A DNA stretch of 64,000 nucleotides from Haliscomenobacteraceae bacterium (GTDB taxonomy: Bacteria > Bacteroidota > Bacteroidia > Chitinophagales > Saprospiraceae): the NCBI GenBank assembly GCA_947501115.1, contig CANMVX010000015.1:1-64000 (forward strand), in the 5' to 3' direction. Both the position numbers and the translations under genes were made by a program. Shown in pieces: positions 35,068 through 44,693 of the stretch (position 1 is its first letter; each line of letters opens with the position of its first letter). Below the pieces are notes generated by a model. It was not told where the DNA came from, searched no databases, and saw nothing but the letters and a program-made list of their open reading frames with translations.

Positions 35068-35925
35068 ATGATTGCAAAGTATGTTAATCCGTTTACGGAT
35101 TTTGGGTTTAAGAAAATATTTGGGGAAGAAGGAAGTAAGTTCTTACTGATGGATTTTTTGAATACTTTACTACCTGAAGAAAATAAGATTTCAAGCTTAA
35201 CGCTTAGAAATTCAGAAAATCTACCCCGAACGGAATTAGAGCGGCGGGCTATTTTTGATGTTTATTGCATGAACCAAAAAGGTGAAAGATTTATTGTAGA
35301 ATTACAAAAAGCAAAAGAAAATTTTTTCAAGGAGAGGACTGTTTATTATTCTACTTTCCCCATTATGGAACAAGCAGAAAAGGGTATTTGGGACTTTAAT
35401 TTAAAAGCGGTTTTTTGTGTTGGTATTTTAGATTTTTCTTTTGATAATAAAAAGGAAAAAGAGAATGTTGAGGAGGTGGTTCATGAAATCAAGTTAAAAA
35501 ATCAAAATGGAAAGGTGTTTTATGAAAAGCTTACCTACATTTATATAGAATTGCCTCATTTTATAAAAAAGGAATCTGAGTTGATAACCCAGTTAGACAG
35601 GTGGTTATATTTCATCAAAAATTTAGAAGATTTTGAAGAAATTCCTTCGATTTTTAAAACGGAAGTATTTGAAAGCGCCTTTGAAAAAGCAGAACTTGCC
35701 AAGTTTAAACCAGGTGAGATGGATGCGTACGAAGGAAATTTAAAGGATTTTCGTGTTACACATAATGTAATAACAACAGCTTATAGCGATGGTGAAATAA
35801 AAGGGAGACAAGAAGGAATTTTAGATATGGCTAAAAAATTGGTTTTAAGCGGTATGGAACAAAATAAAGTGTCTGAAATAACTGGCTTGAGTTTATCAGA
35901 ATTAGAAAATCTAGGAGAAGACTAA
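35068..35925 (+). CDS. Rpn-family PD-(D/E)XK nuclease (PDDEXK_2, recombination-promoting nuclease/putative transposase)
   Basis: 285 residues. The start YVNPFTDFGFKKIFGEEGSK and the nuclease core, with Asp in IFDVYC and the E-x-Q motif in IVELQKAKENFFKER, match the PDDEXK_2 family that includes the E. coli RpnA-E nucleases. The C-terminal tail (SDGEIKGRQEGILDMAKKLVLSG... ITGLSLSELENL) is the family's usual helical end. Despite the transposase label often given to the family, no terminal inverted repeats or target duplications were seen. RpnA-type proteins are DNA endonucleases that promote RecA-independent recombination and, in some strains, phage defence. A single-gene unit, apparently intact. 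Confidence 0.9.
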   Translation: MIAKYVNPFTDFGFKKIFGEEGSKFLLMDFLNTLLPEENKISSLTLRNSENLPRTELERRAIFDVYCMNQKGERFIVELQKAKENFFKERTVYYSTFPIMEQAEKGIWDFNLKAVFCVGILDFSFDNKKEKENVEEVVHEIKLKNQNGKVFYEKLTYIYIELPHFIKKESELITQLDRWLYFIKNLEDFEEIPSIFKTEVFESAFEKAELAKFKPGEMDAYEGNLKDFRVTHNVITTAYSDGEIKGRQEGILDMAKKLVLSGMEQNKVSEITGLSLSELENLGED

Positions 35926-35963
35926 CCTAAGTTTATGTTATGCTCAGGTTTATCAAGCCCTTT

Positions 35964-36545
35964 TTAAACCGCCTGCCATCTTTTTGTCATAGTAATGGCA
36001 TAATCCATAAAGTTTTGGGCACTATCAGCATATACTTTATTTTCAGAAAGTAAGGTAGTAGCATTAATGTTTAAGTGTGTTTCATGCGATTCCCATAATT
36101 TAGGGCAAACAATACTTTGATTATTTGTGAAACTTATAATTTTGTTAAAAATCATCATTTGTTCCAATGCCGATTGTCTGCCACCTCTACCCGTAGAAAC
36201 TCCAACAAAGGCAAATACTTTATTATTGAATAGATAAGCGTGATTTTTAGTGCCTAACTGGTGCGCCAGATTTATCAACTCTGCATTGGTTGACCAATTG
36301 TATTCTGGGGCAGTAATGATAACTAATGCAGCATTATGCCATTTTTCTATGAGGTTTTTTTGGAAATCTGATAAATGTTCAGGATCTATACTACCTCGTC
36401 CTACGTTCGGTATTTGTTCTTCTGCTAAGTCAACAACAGAAAAATGTATATCTGAAGAATGGCCATTTTGTTTGGTTAGATAGTTTGCAACCAGCAATGA
36501 ATTGCTGTTTTTCCTGGAAGATCCTGATAAAATCAATATTTGCAT
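35964..36545 (-). CDS. NAD(P)H-dependent FMN reductase-like flavoprotein
   Basis: 193 residues of flavodoxin-like fold. The phosphate-binding loop ILSGSSRKNSNSLLVANYL at the N-terminus and TAPEYNWSTNAELINLAHQL near 80-100 match the NADPH-dependent FMN reductase family (ArsH/azobenzene reductase type). It would bind FMN and reduce flavin, quinones or azo compounds. Two-component monooxygenases that use reduced flavin are not present nearby. It is divergent from gatA, with about 80 bp between starts. Confidence 0.88.
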   Translation of the reverse strand: MQILILSGSSRKNSNSLLVANYLTKQNGHSSDIHFSVVDLAEEQIPNVGRGSIDPEHLSDFQKNLIEKWHNAALVIITAPEYNWSTNAELINLAHQLGTKNHAYLFNNKVFAFVGVSTGRGGRQSALEQMMIFNKIISFTNNQSIVCPKLWESHETHLNINATTLLSENKVYADSAQNFMDYAITMTKRWQAV

Positions 36546-36582
36546 GTACTCATTTTGGTTTTCTTAACAGTAATGCCGTAGA

Positions 36583-36612
36583 TTTGGTTCTTTAAATTGA
36601 ATTTTACTTTTG
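36583..36612 (+). promoter_or_regulatory. Promoter that decides the gatA start
   Basis: TTTG (36583-36586), an 18-bp spacer and an exact TACTTTTG -7 box (36605-36612). The predicted start near 36617-36620 lies downstream of the TTG at 36610 and 8-11 nt before ATG 36628, so only the ATG can be used. Confidence 0.6.
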
Positions 36613-36627
36613 AACAAAGTTTTTGTT

Positions 36628-38040
36628 ATGCTGCGAAGTTTTGAAGAAATAAAGGTGGCCTTGCACTCGGGCGAGTTAACACTACCTCAATTGGTCGAAA
36701 ATTATCTCGAACAAATTGAAAAAAATAAACAGCTAAATATGTATGTTGAAGTTTGGGCAGAGGAATCACTGACCCGGGCTAAGGAACTTCAAGCGGCTTT
36801 TGATAGAGATAAAACGAGCGTTGGTTCACTTTTCGGTATGGTGGTCTCCATAAAAGACGTTATTTGTTATAAAGATCATACGGTTACTGCCGGGTCAAAA
36901 ATTCTTAGTGGTTTCAAATCTTTATACTCCTCCACGGCAGTTGACAGATTATTGGTTGAGGACGCGATACTCATTGGCAGCACAAATTGCGATGAATTTG
37001 CCATGGGTTCGACCAATGAAACTTCCTATTACGGTGTGGTTAGGAATGCGGTGAATACAGATTTAGTGCCTGGAGGATCGTCAGGTGGCGCGGCTGTTTC
37101 TGTGCAAACGGACACTTGTTTAGTTGCATTAGGATCTGACACGGGTGGGTCTGTCCGCCAACCTGCTGCATTTTGTGGTATAAATGGCTTTAAGCCAACG
37201 TATGGTAGAATTTCCCGACATGGTTTGCTGGCTTATGGATCGTCGTTTGACCAAATTGGTATTTTCGCTCATAATATAAAGGATATTGCAAGGACACTTT
37301 CTATTATTGCCGGTCCCGATGAATATGATAGTACGGCATTGACATCAATACCTGAAAAGTATGAAAACCATCTGACGGCACCCAAAAAGTCTAAAATAGC
37401 GTACTTTAAAGCCGCCCTGGAACATCCCAGTTTAGACAAAACGGTTCGCGAAAGGTGTGAAAGTATGATTGAAAATTTAAAAAGTAAAGGTCATTCCGTC
37501 GAAGGCGTTGACTTTGAATACTTAGATTTTATGATTCCTGCGTATTATGTTTTGACAACGGCGGAAGCTTCTTCAAATTTATCGAGATATGATGGCATTC
37601 GATTCGGGTATAGAAGTCCCAATGCCACTAATTTAGAGGAAACCTATAAACTATCAAGAACTGAAGGTTTCGGAAGAGAGGTTAAACGCCGTATATTGCT
37701 GGGAACGTTTGTTTTAAGTTCGGGTTATTACGACGCTTTTTATGGTAAAGCACAACGGGTCAGAAGGTTAATTATTGAAAAAACAGAGGAGATTTTTAAT
37801 CAGTATGATTTTATTTTAATGCCCACCGCACCCGGGCCTGCATGGCCTATTGGAGAAAGTTTGGATGATCCCATTGCTATGTATTTGGCCGATATTTTCA
37901 CTGTTCATGCAAATTTAACGGGTATTCCCGCTATTTCTATCCCCGTTCAGCCTACAGACGAGGGTTTACCGCTGGGTATTCAGTTTTTTGCAAACAAGGA
38001 AAGGGAATCATCTTTACTGGGATTTGTTGATTCTCTATAA
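36628..38040 (+). CDS. gatA: Aspartyl/glutamyl-tRNA amidotransferase subunit A
   Basis: 470-residue amidase-signature enzyme that releases ammonia from glutamine for converting Glu-tRNA(Gln) and Asp-tRNA(Asn) in the GatCAB complex. The Ser-cisSer-Lys triad is intact: Lys76 (VVSIKDV), Ser151 in the VPGGSSGGAA loop, and Ser175 (GSDTGGSVRQPAAFCG). The C-terminal HANLTGIPAISIPV is typical of GatA rather than general amidases. ATG 36628 is preferred to the upstream TTG because a strong -7 box overlaps the latter. gatB and gatC are not adjacent. Its stop is 1 nt from that of the convergent cyclase gene. Confidence 0.93.
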   Translation: MLRSFEEIKVALHSGELTLPQLVENYLEQIEKNKQLNMYVEVWAEESLTRAKELQAAFDRDKTSVGSLFGMVVSIKDVICYKDHTVTAGSKILSGFKSLYSSTAVDRLLVEDAILIGSTNCDEFAMGSTNETSYYGVVRNAVNTDLVPGGSSGGAAVSVQTDTCLVALGSDTGGSVRQPAAFCGINGFKPTYGRISRHGLLAYGSSFDQIGIFAHNIKDIARTLSIIAGPDEYDSTALTSIPEKYENHLTAPKKSKIAYFKAALEHPSLDKTVRERCESMIENLKSKGHSVEGVDFEYLDFMIPAYYVLTTAEASSNLSRYDGIRFGYRSPNATNLEETYKLSRTEGFGREVKRRILLGTFVLSSGYYDAFYGKAQRVRRLIIEKTEEIFNQYDFILMPTAPGPAWPIGESLDDPIAMYLADIFTVHANLTGIPAISIPVQPTDEGLPLGIQFFANKERESSLLGFVDSL

Positions 38041-38041
38041 A

Positions 38042-41000
38042 TTAGTTTATATAGGTGTTTAAGATTCTTAGCCGTTCTTTATAAATATACTTTGGTGTCA
38101 TATCCAGCAAAGAATGGTATTTATTTTTAGCATTTTCTCGCAGGGTTGCTTCATGAGGAAACAACATAACCCATTCAAAAAATCTTTCCGCTTCTTGTTC
38201 TTGGGTGCACGGCATATTTTCCATTTGAACGAGGATTTCAGCAGCTTGGATTTTTTCTCCGTTTGCCCGGGTATATTTTGCTTCCAATAGTCTAACATCG
38301 AACTTGAAAGCGTCGTTGGATAATTCGTTTGCAAGGTCGGAAGCCTCTGTTAATAGCGCTTTGACTTTGTCATATTGCCCGTCAACCAATAAAACAATAG
38401 CCAGTTCAAAGAGACTATATCCTAAAACCAGTTTATTATTTATTCTTCTCGTCAGCGTTATTGCCCGCTCGTAAAAATGGATAGAACGCTCATATTCATT
38501 TTTGAAATAATAAACATCGCCCAAGGTATTTAACGCTTTTGCCATTCCTTTTTGGAAACCCAGCATTTCGCTAATAGTTAACGCTTTTTGTAAGTGATTT
38601 ATAGCTTCCATAAACTCACCTTTAAGATTAAGTAACTGACCAATAAGGCATAATACAATAGAGGTGCCTTGTTTGTCGTCTAGTTCCTTGCATAAATCCA
38701 GGTCTTTTTCGTAATGAGTCATTGCGCGGTCAAAATCTCCTTCTTTTTCATAAATCAGGCCAATATTTCCGAGGGCAATAGCTTGTAAATGCTTGTTACC
38801 CGTTTGATTTGCCAATTCAATCCCTTCATTAAAATTTATTTTTGCTGCTTCGATTTCATCTTTATCCACATGAACAAGGCCTTTGTATATATATATGGTT
38901 GCTAATCCTAGTTTGTCCTTTTCTTTAATACAATGAATTAATTGTTCATTTAAAGTATCCAGGGCCTGTTCATTTTTGCCCATATTCATTTGAGTAAGGG
39001 CAATTTTTGCATATACCTGCGTCGTTGGATAATTTTTATCAGTGGATGATTTTAGTTTTAAACTTTCATTGAAGTGATAATTTGCCTCATCATATTTGCC
39101 CATTCTGAAATAAATATTTCCCAAATAGGCCAATGTTGAAGGTATTAAGGTAGGGAGATTATTTTTTTCAGAATAAGTTAGGGCTTTTTTTTGAGAAGCC
39201 ATTGCTGCCGAATAATCCCCTTTAAAAAGTTGCGTCCGACCTATATTATTAAATAAAATGGGAATTAATTCGCCGGAATAATCTTCATTTAGTGAGGAAT
39301 AAGCTTGAAGGTATATTTTTTCTGCTCTTTCCCAATAACCGGTAATCTCTAAAATGGAGCCTTGTAGAATAAGGGCTTTAAACCTGAAAGGGTGGTGCTG
39401 ATTTAAATGTATATTTTTCAATAATTTTTCTAAGAAACCAAGGGCATGTTCATTCAAATAATTATTTTTTGCCTGAACTGCGGCGAGATATAAAAATTCA
39501 CTGGCTTTTTGGATATGATTTGCCAACTCATAATGGTAGGCCAGTTCTTGTAATTTTAGTTCAATATGGTCTTTAAAATGTAGTTCAATAGCCTCAGCCA
39601 CAAGTAAATGAATCTGTTGAAGGGTGGCAGGCAGCTGAATATTATAAGCCGCTTCTCTGAGTAAAGCGTGTTGAAATAAAAATCGTCTTTTAGTTAATGG
39701 TCGCCAAATATTCTCTCTTGTCCCAGCTTTAATAAGGTTTTCTATAAAACCGATTTGTGTCTGAAGAATATTTGCATCGGTATGAAGTGCTTTCCACACA
39801 TTTTCTAAAATAGTCAGGTCAAATTCCCTTCCTATCACGGCAGCAACTTTGCATAATTCGCGTAGGTCAGGGTTCAGGCTATCAATGCGGGTAGTAAGAA
39901 GATTTCCAATTTTTTCAGGGGTTACAATTTCACCTGTATTTAGTGTCCATTTGCCGTGATAAGTTGTCAGCCAATCTTTTTCTTTTAGAAATTCTACCAT
40001 TTGCTCCAGGTAAAACGGATTTCTGTTGGTAGTTACCTCCACATAATCTAACAGAGCCTCATTGGCCTCATTTCCAAGAATTATTTCGGTAAATTGAGCA
40101 CAGGTTTTTCTGGTGAAATTTTCAAGATGTATAAAAACGCCAACCTGTGAGGAGGAATTGGTAGGTAAAAATGTTTTTATTTCCGTTGACGCCTCGGTTC
40201 GGGACGTGACTACGAGCATGATTGGAAAGGTGGGTAACTGTTGACAAAGAGAAACAAGTAACTCTTTGGAGGATGGGTCCAGCCAATGGGAATCTTCAAT
40301 TTGTAATAAAAGAGGGTGTAACAGAGATTCTGCTAAAATAAGAGATATAATGCCATCTTTTGCCATTTGATACCTGCTTTGAGGGGCCAGATCATCCCAA
40401 TCGGGCGTAGAAAGGCTTAGACCTAACAGAAATCGAAAGGCATTATCGGAATGGTTTAGTTTTTCTATCAAATCTTTGGCAACCATAGACGAAAAACCTT
40501 CTACGCTGGAAATGGCTTGTAACTTGTTGATCAGTGATTTAAATTGTCTTTGATATTGATAATGCCGATTGGAAAGACCTCTGATGTTTTGACTAAAGTA
40601 ATGCCTTAAAAGATGAATAAATGGATTGAATGGTTTTTTTATAACGGCATCACAAGGACAGAAAAACCAATTTGCCTTGCCATTTCTTATGGTTTCTTCT
40701 CTTAAACTGCCAACAAGTCGACTCTTACCTACCCCGGGATCGCCGGAAATTATAATAATCTGTCCGGTTTTGGTCGATAAAAGTTTGTTGAATTCAGTTT
40801 GGAGGACCTGCATTTCATGATCTCTTCCCACCAGTGGGTACAGAAATTTTTGAAATCCTTCAGGCTTTTGATTTTTTAAAAGAAATGTTTCTACGGGTTC
40901 AAGCATTCCCTTATAACTGATTTCACCTGCTATTTCAAATAGGAAAAAGTCTGATTGTGCTATTTGCCTGTCCGTTCTTATTTCTCCCCATTGAGCCTGA

Positions 41001-42088
41001 TTAATCATTCTTGCGGCAAGATTCACAAAATTTCCTACCACACTATATTGCTGCATTTCTTTACCGCCAATAAATCCAGTATAGCCTGTACCGCTGGTCA
41101 CGGCAGCTTTCATTTTTATTCCAAATGGCGCATACATTTCTCTTAAGTCACGAAAAAGACTGTGAATACAATTTAATGCCCGTTCCAGCTGGTTTTCAAA
41201 AGCGAGGGGAACACCGAAAAAGGTAATTAACCAGGGAATTTCCTCACTGAAATCAAATTCTTTGCAGTAGCCCCCATATTCATTGATATGTTTGACCATC
41301 TGACTAAGGAAATCTGAAAAAATTTGTTTGTCCCCAGAGGGAGTAAAGCCAATGAAAATGGCAATACAGGACCTAAACTCTCCTGAAGGAATGTGTCGGG
41401 AAAAAACAGGAGATAGAAAGGGAGAACTATCAGAAACAGGAAGCGATGTATTTTTTTTAGTCTTTATTAATCCCTCCTTTACTTTGATTTTTTTTATTTC
41501 CGACGACTTCCAGGTATAAAAATTTTCTTCAATGGACTCGGAATGAAGATCAATGGTTTCAAAGTAATCTCTTATCGTGGAGGTAAAAACGATGCCCTCG
41601 TCCTGAAATCTTGCTTTTTGCTGACAAATAGCACTATTTCTAAGAACCTCCCCACTAAAGTAGTAAGAATAGGGTTCCTTTCCTACAATTCCCCAAGTGA
41701 GTATTCCCACGTCTAAACCAATCTTGACACTTACAGGAAGTGACCTGTTTTTTGCGTTTTTTGTCCTAAAATGAGCGTGAACTTTTTTAACAGCCACGGT
41801 GAAAACATATATATCAGTGGATGATTTTGGGAAAATGGCAAAAAATGCATCTCCCGCGAAATGAGGAATAAAGCCTCCGTGCTGATAAACAATATCTACC
41901 AAAGGAGAGAAAACATCATTTAATAAATCGGAAACCTCCTCCGCCCCTGCACCCGCATCTTGTAAAAGGGAAGCCGTTAGAGGGGTAAATCCCGTGAGAT
42001 CAATGTACATGATCCAGGAATCCAAATCTCCATGGAATCTTTCTTTTTTAAATACGTCAAGTATAAAGTCGGGTACAATAATGCTCAC
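38042..42088 (-). CDS. Soluble-adenylyl-cyclase-like protein: two class III cyclase domains, AAA ATPase and TPR repeats
   Basis: 1348 residues, no signal peptide or membrane segment. Cyclase domain C1 (about 22-175) has both metal Asp residues (Asp30 in YIDLTGF, Asp80 in FAGDAFF) but lacks the Asn/Arg pair. Cyclase domain C2 (about 238-380) lacks the metal Asp residues but has Asn356 and Arg360 (VNLAARM). The halves are complementary and would form one active site. An AAA_16-type NTPase (about 420-700) has Walker A GDPGVGKS at 449-456. About ten TPR units fill roughly 850-1280. This is the layout of mammalian sAC (ADCY10). The GTG start is fixed by a -7 box 17 nt upstream and the absence of any earlier Met. 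ATP or GTP preference is unclear. Confidence 0.9.
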   Translation of the reverse strand: MSIIVPDFILDVFKKERFHGDLDSWIMYIDLTGFTPLTASLLQDAGAGAEEVSDLLNDVFSPLVDIVYQHGGFIPHFAGDAFFAIFPKSSTDIYVFTVAVKKVHAHFRTKNAKNRSLPVSVKIGLDVGILTWGIVGKEPYSYYFSGEVLRNSAICQQKARFQDEGIVFTSTIRDYFETIDLHSESIEENFYTWKSSEIKKIKVKEGLIKTKKNTSLPVSDSSPFLSPVFSRHIPSGEFRSCIAIFIGFTPSGDKQIFSDFLSQMVKHINEYGGYCKEFDFSEEIPWLITFFGVPLAFENQLERALNCIHSLFRDLREMYAPFGIKMKAAVTSGTGYTGFIGGKEMQQYSVVGNFVNLAARMINQAQWGEIRTDRQIAQSDFFLFEIAGEISYKGMLEPVETFLLKNQKPEGFQKFLYPLVGRDHEMQVLQTEFNKLLSTKTGQIIIISGDPGVGKSRLVGSLREETIRNGKANWFFCPCDAVIKKPFNPFIHLLRHYFSQNIRGLSNRHYQYQRQFKSLINKLQAISSVEGFSSMVAKDLIEKLNHSDNAFRFLLGLSLSTPDWDDLAPQSRYQMAKDGIISLILAESLLHPLLLQIEDSHWLDPSSKELLVSLCQQLPTFPIMLVVTSRTEASTEIKTFLPTNSSSQVGVFIHLENFTRKTCAQFTEIILGNEANEALLDYVEVTTNRNPFYLEQMVEFLKEKDWLTTYHGKWTLNTGEIVTPEKIGNLLTTRIDSLNPDLRELCKVAAVIGREFDLTILENVWKALHTDANILQTQIGFIENLIKAGTRENIWRPLTKRRFLFQHALLREAAYNIQLPATLQQIHLLVAEAIELHFKDHIELKLQELAYHYELANHIQKASEFLYLAAVQAKNNYLNEHALGFLEKLLKNIHLNQHHPFRFKALILQGSILEITGYWERAEKIYLQAYSSLNEDYSGELIPILFNNIGRTQLFKGDYSAAMASQKKALTYSEKNNLPTLIPSTLAYLGNIYFRMGKYDEANYHFNESLKLKSSTDKNYPTTQVYAKIALTQMNMGKNEQALDTLNEQLIHCIKEKDKLGLATIYIYKGLVHVDKDEIEAAKINFNEGIELANQTGNKHLQAIALGNIGLIYEKEGDFDRAMTHYEKDLDLCKELDDKQGTSIVLCLIGQLLNLKGEFMEAINHLQKALTISEMLGFQKGMAKALNTLGDVYYFKNEYERSIHFYERAITLTRRINNKLVLGYSLFELAIVLLVDGQYDKVKALLTEASDLANELSNDAFKFDVRLLEAKYTRANGEKIQAAEILVQMENMPCTQEQEAERFFEWVMLFPHEATLRENAKNKYHSLLDMTPKYIYKERLRILNTYIN

Positions 42089-42104
42089 AATACTATTATT
42101 GATG

Positions 42105-42112
42105 CAAAAGTA
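42105..42112 (-). promoter_or_regulatory. -7 element for the cyclase/ATPase gene
   Basis: TACTTTTG on the minus strand is an exact TAnnTTTG match and predicts transcription starting near 42099, about 11 nt before the GTG at 42088. No -33 element was found at standard distance. Confidence 0.4.
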
Positions 42113-42243
42113 ATGATTTTATTTACTTGTAACCTTTCTAAGGTCTTATTACCTCTTATTTTAACCATTGGTCGATTAAGTGCATCTGAAAAATATTTTT
42201 TATAGTCTTTTGTGGCATTATTTAAAAATGCTAAAAACGGCTT

Positions 42244-44688
42244 ATGCTTCGACTTCATTGTTATTTACTTTTATTTATTTCCACTTTTTTAATAGCTCAA
42301 AACAACGACCCAATTGCCAAAAAAATAATGGAAGCTAAGCGGGTTGAAGGAAAAATGGTAATGGATGGAAAACTAGATGAAAACGACTGGCAATCGGCTG
42401 TCGCTGCCGATAGTTTCGTTACTTTTCAGCCCGTTCCTGGTTTGAAAGCGTCAGAAGATGGACAAATACGAGTTTTATACGATAATGAAGGATTTTATAT
42501 AGGCGCATTTCTCGCAGACAATGATCCTGAAACTATTCCAAAACAGTTATCGCAGCGAGATGAAATTCAAAATACAGATTGGTTTGCAGTCATTTTAGAT
42601 ACTTATAAGGATGGAAACAATGGTCTTGGTTTTATCGTATCAGCAAGTGGTGTTCAGCTTGATGTAAAATATTCCGTTTACGGCGAAGATAGCGGTTGGG
42701 ATGCTGTTTGGGAAAGTGCAGTATCTTTCACTGACAAAGGTTGGATTGTTGAAATGAAAATTCCCTATTCGGCCATCAGGTTTCCCAAACAGGAAAATCA
42801 GGAATGGCATATTAACTTCCTAAGACTTTATCAAAGGAAACAGGAAAAATCATCCTGGAGTACAATTAATCCGTTAATTTCCGGTTTCCTCAATCAGTCA
42901 GGTATTTTAACTGGTATAAAAAATATTTCTTCGCCAATACGTTTGCAGGCTACGCCATTTTTTGCGGTTTACGGACAACAATTTACAGACAAGGCGGCAG
43001 CTCAAAAAAATGTCTATGGTTCTTCATTTAATGGGGGTATGGACATTAAATACGGTATTAATGATGCTTTTACCTTAGATATGACGTTGATTCCTGATTT
43101 TGGGGAGGCTCAATCAGATAATCAAGTGCTCAATCTGACCCCTTTTGAAGTTAGATTTGATGAAAATAGACAGTTTTTTACAGAAGGAACAGAGTTATTC
43201 AACAAAGGGAATATTTTTTACTCCCGTCGAATTGGGGGTACTCCTTTAAATTACGGCAAAGCTTATCAGGGTTTGTTGCCAGGTGAGAAAGTGATTAATA
43301 ATCCTCAAAGAGGGAAAATCGTGAATGCAACAAAAATTTCAGGCCGAACCCCTTCTGGCTTGGGACTGGGATTGTTTAATGCTACGTCCTTGAAATCTTA
43401 TGCAACTATTCAAAGGGAAAATGGGGAGGAAAGGAATGTCGAAACGGATCCATTGACAAATTATAATATTTTTGTGTTAGACCAGAATTTAAAAAATAAT
43501 TCATACATAAGTTTTATTAATACCACCGTTTATCGGTTTGGTGAAGACTATGATGCGAATGTCTCTGCCATGGAATTTGACCTGAGGACAAAAGATAATG
43601 CCTATTCATTTAGTGGAAATGGCGCGCTTTCTCAAAAGTATTTCATAGGAAAAGCGGATTTTGGGCATACCTACGCTTTTAAATTAGCAAAAAATGGAGG
43701 AGCATTTACCTTTGATATTGCTTATAACGAAGAGAGCAATACTTACGACCCGAAAGACCTTGGATTTTTGTTTAATAATAATGAGAGAAGCCTTCAAGGG
43801 GAGTTGAACTATAAAGTATTGAAGCCCTGGAGTATATTTAACAGGTATGGCGCTGGCGCTGAATGGCGATATATGAGATTATATAAACCTTTTGTTTTCA
43901 ATGATGCAGGTGGCGATGTATATGTTTGGGGACAAACGAAGAAATTCTGGGAAATGAATGCTTGGGTTTCTATGGAACCTTGGGCAACCTTTGATTATTT
44001 TGAGCCTAGAACCGCGGGCCGTTTCTATCGTTATCCAACCAATCGGGGGGTGGGTATGTTTCTTTCCACGGATAGTCGTAAGGAGGTTTTATTGACAACT
44101 AATTTAAGGTTTAGGTATTTTGATGAAGAAGATAGAAACACTCTTAGATTTTCTATTGGACCTCGCTGGAGAGTGAGTGACCAACTCAATTTTTCATTTA
44201 ACACTGCGGTTAATTTCTTTTCAAATGATGTGGGATTCGTAAATAAGGTATCGAAAAATGCGGGTGAGAAGGATATCATTTTTGGGGTAAGAGACATTTC
44301 CACGGTGGAAAACTCTTTGTTTGCAGCTTATAATTTTACACCAACCATGTCTCTGACTTTCCGAATGAGGCATTATTGGTCCAAAGTAGCTTATGATAAG
44401 TTTGCCATGCTAAATCTAAATGGAACCTTAGCTCCAACAGATTATAAAGGTAATCATAATGCCAATTTCAATGCCTTTAATATTGATATGATTTACAGAT
44501 GGCGGTTTGCACCTGGTAGCGATCTTTATGTTGTTTGGAAAAATAGCATTTTGGAAAATCAACAAAGGACGGATCTTGATTATTGGTCAAATCTCGATGG
44601 ATTATTTGAAAACCCACAAAGAAATATTATTTCACTGAAAATGATTTATTTCTTAGATTATAATAGTATTTTCAGCAATAATTCATAA
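42244..44688 (+). CDS. CBM9-like/DUF5916 outer-membrane protein
   Basis: 814 residues. Signal peptide (1-19, STFLIAQ). A carbohydrate-binding family 9-like (DOMON-type) beta-sandwich covers about 28-215 (VMDGKLDENDWQSA; RVLYDNEGFYIGAFLADNDPE; VEMKIPYSAIRFP). The rest is a DUF5916 beta-barrel with conserved DFGEAQSDNQVLNLTPFEVRFDENRQFFTEG and YSRRIGG. Such proteins are common in Bacteroidota and are placed in the outer membrane; the ligand is unknown. The Rieske oxygenase gene starts 5 nt after the stop, so expression is coupled. Confidence 0.88.
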   Translation: MLRLHCYLLLFISTFLIAQNNDPIAKKIMEAKRVEGKMVMDGKLDENDWQSAVAADSFVTFQPVPGLKASEDGQIRVLYDNEGFYIGAFLADNDPETIPKQLSQRDEIQNTDWFAVILDTYKDGNNGLGFIVSASGVQLDVKYSVYGEDSGWDAVWESAVSFTDKGWIVEMKIPYSAIRFPKQENQEWHINFLRLYQRKQEKSSWSTINPLISGFLNQSGILTGIKNISSPIRLQATPFFAVYGQQFTDKAAAQKNVYGSSFNGGMDIKYGINDAFTLDMTLIPDFGEAQSDNQVLNLTPFEVRFDENRQFFTEGTELFNKGNIFYSRRIGGTPLNYGKAYQGLLPGEKVINNPQRGKIVNATKISGRTPSGLGLGLFNATSLKSYATIQRENGEERNVETDPLTNYNIFVLDQNLKNNSYISFINTTVYRFGEDYDANVSAMEFDLRTKDNAYSFSGNGALSQKYFIGKADFGHTYAFKLAKNGGAFTFDIAYNEESNTYDPKDLGFLFNNNERSLQGELNYKVLKPWSIFNRYGAGAEWRYMRLYKPFVFNDAGGDVYVWGQTKKFWEMNAWVSMEPWATFDYFEPRTAGRFYRYPTNRGVGMFLSTDSRKEVLLTTNLRFRYFDEEDRNTLRFSIGPRWRVSDQLNFSFNTAVNFFSNDVGFVNKVSKNAGEKDIIFGVRDISTVENSLFAAYNFTPTMSLTFRMRHYWSKVAYDKFAMLNLNGTLAPTDYKGNHNANFNAFNIDMIYRWRFAPGSDLYVVWKNSILENQQRTDLDYWSNLDGLFENPQRNIISLKMIYFLDYNSIFSNNS

Positions 44689-44693
44689 GTGGC

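Noticed and set aside
35068..35925. Insertion sequence or transposon
   Set aside because: The PDDEXK_2 family is often labelled transposase, but no terminal inverted repeats, target duplications or second element gene were seen.
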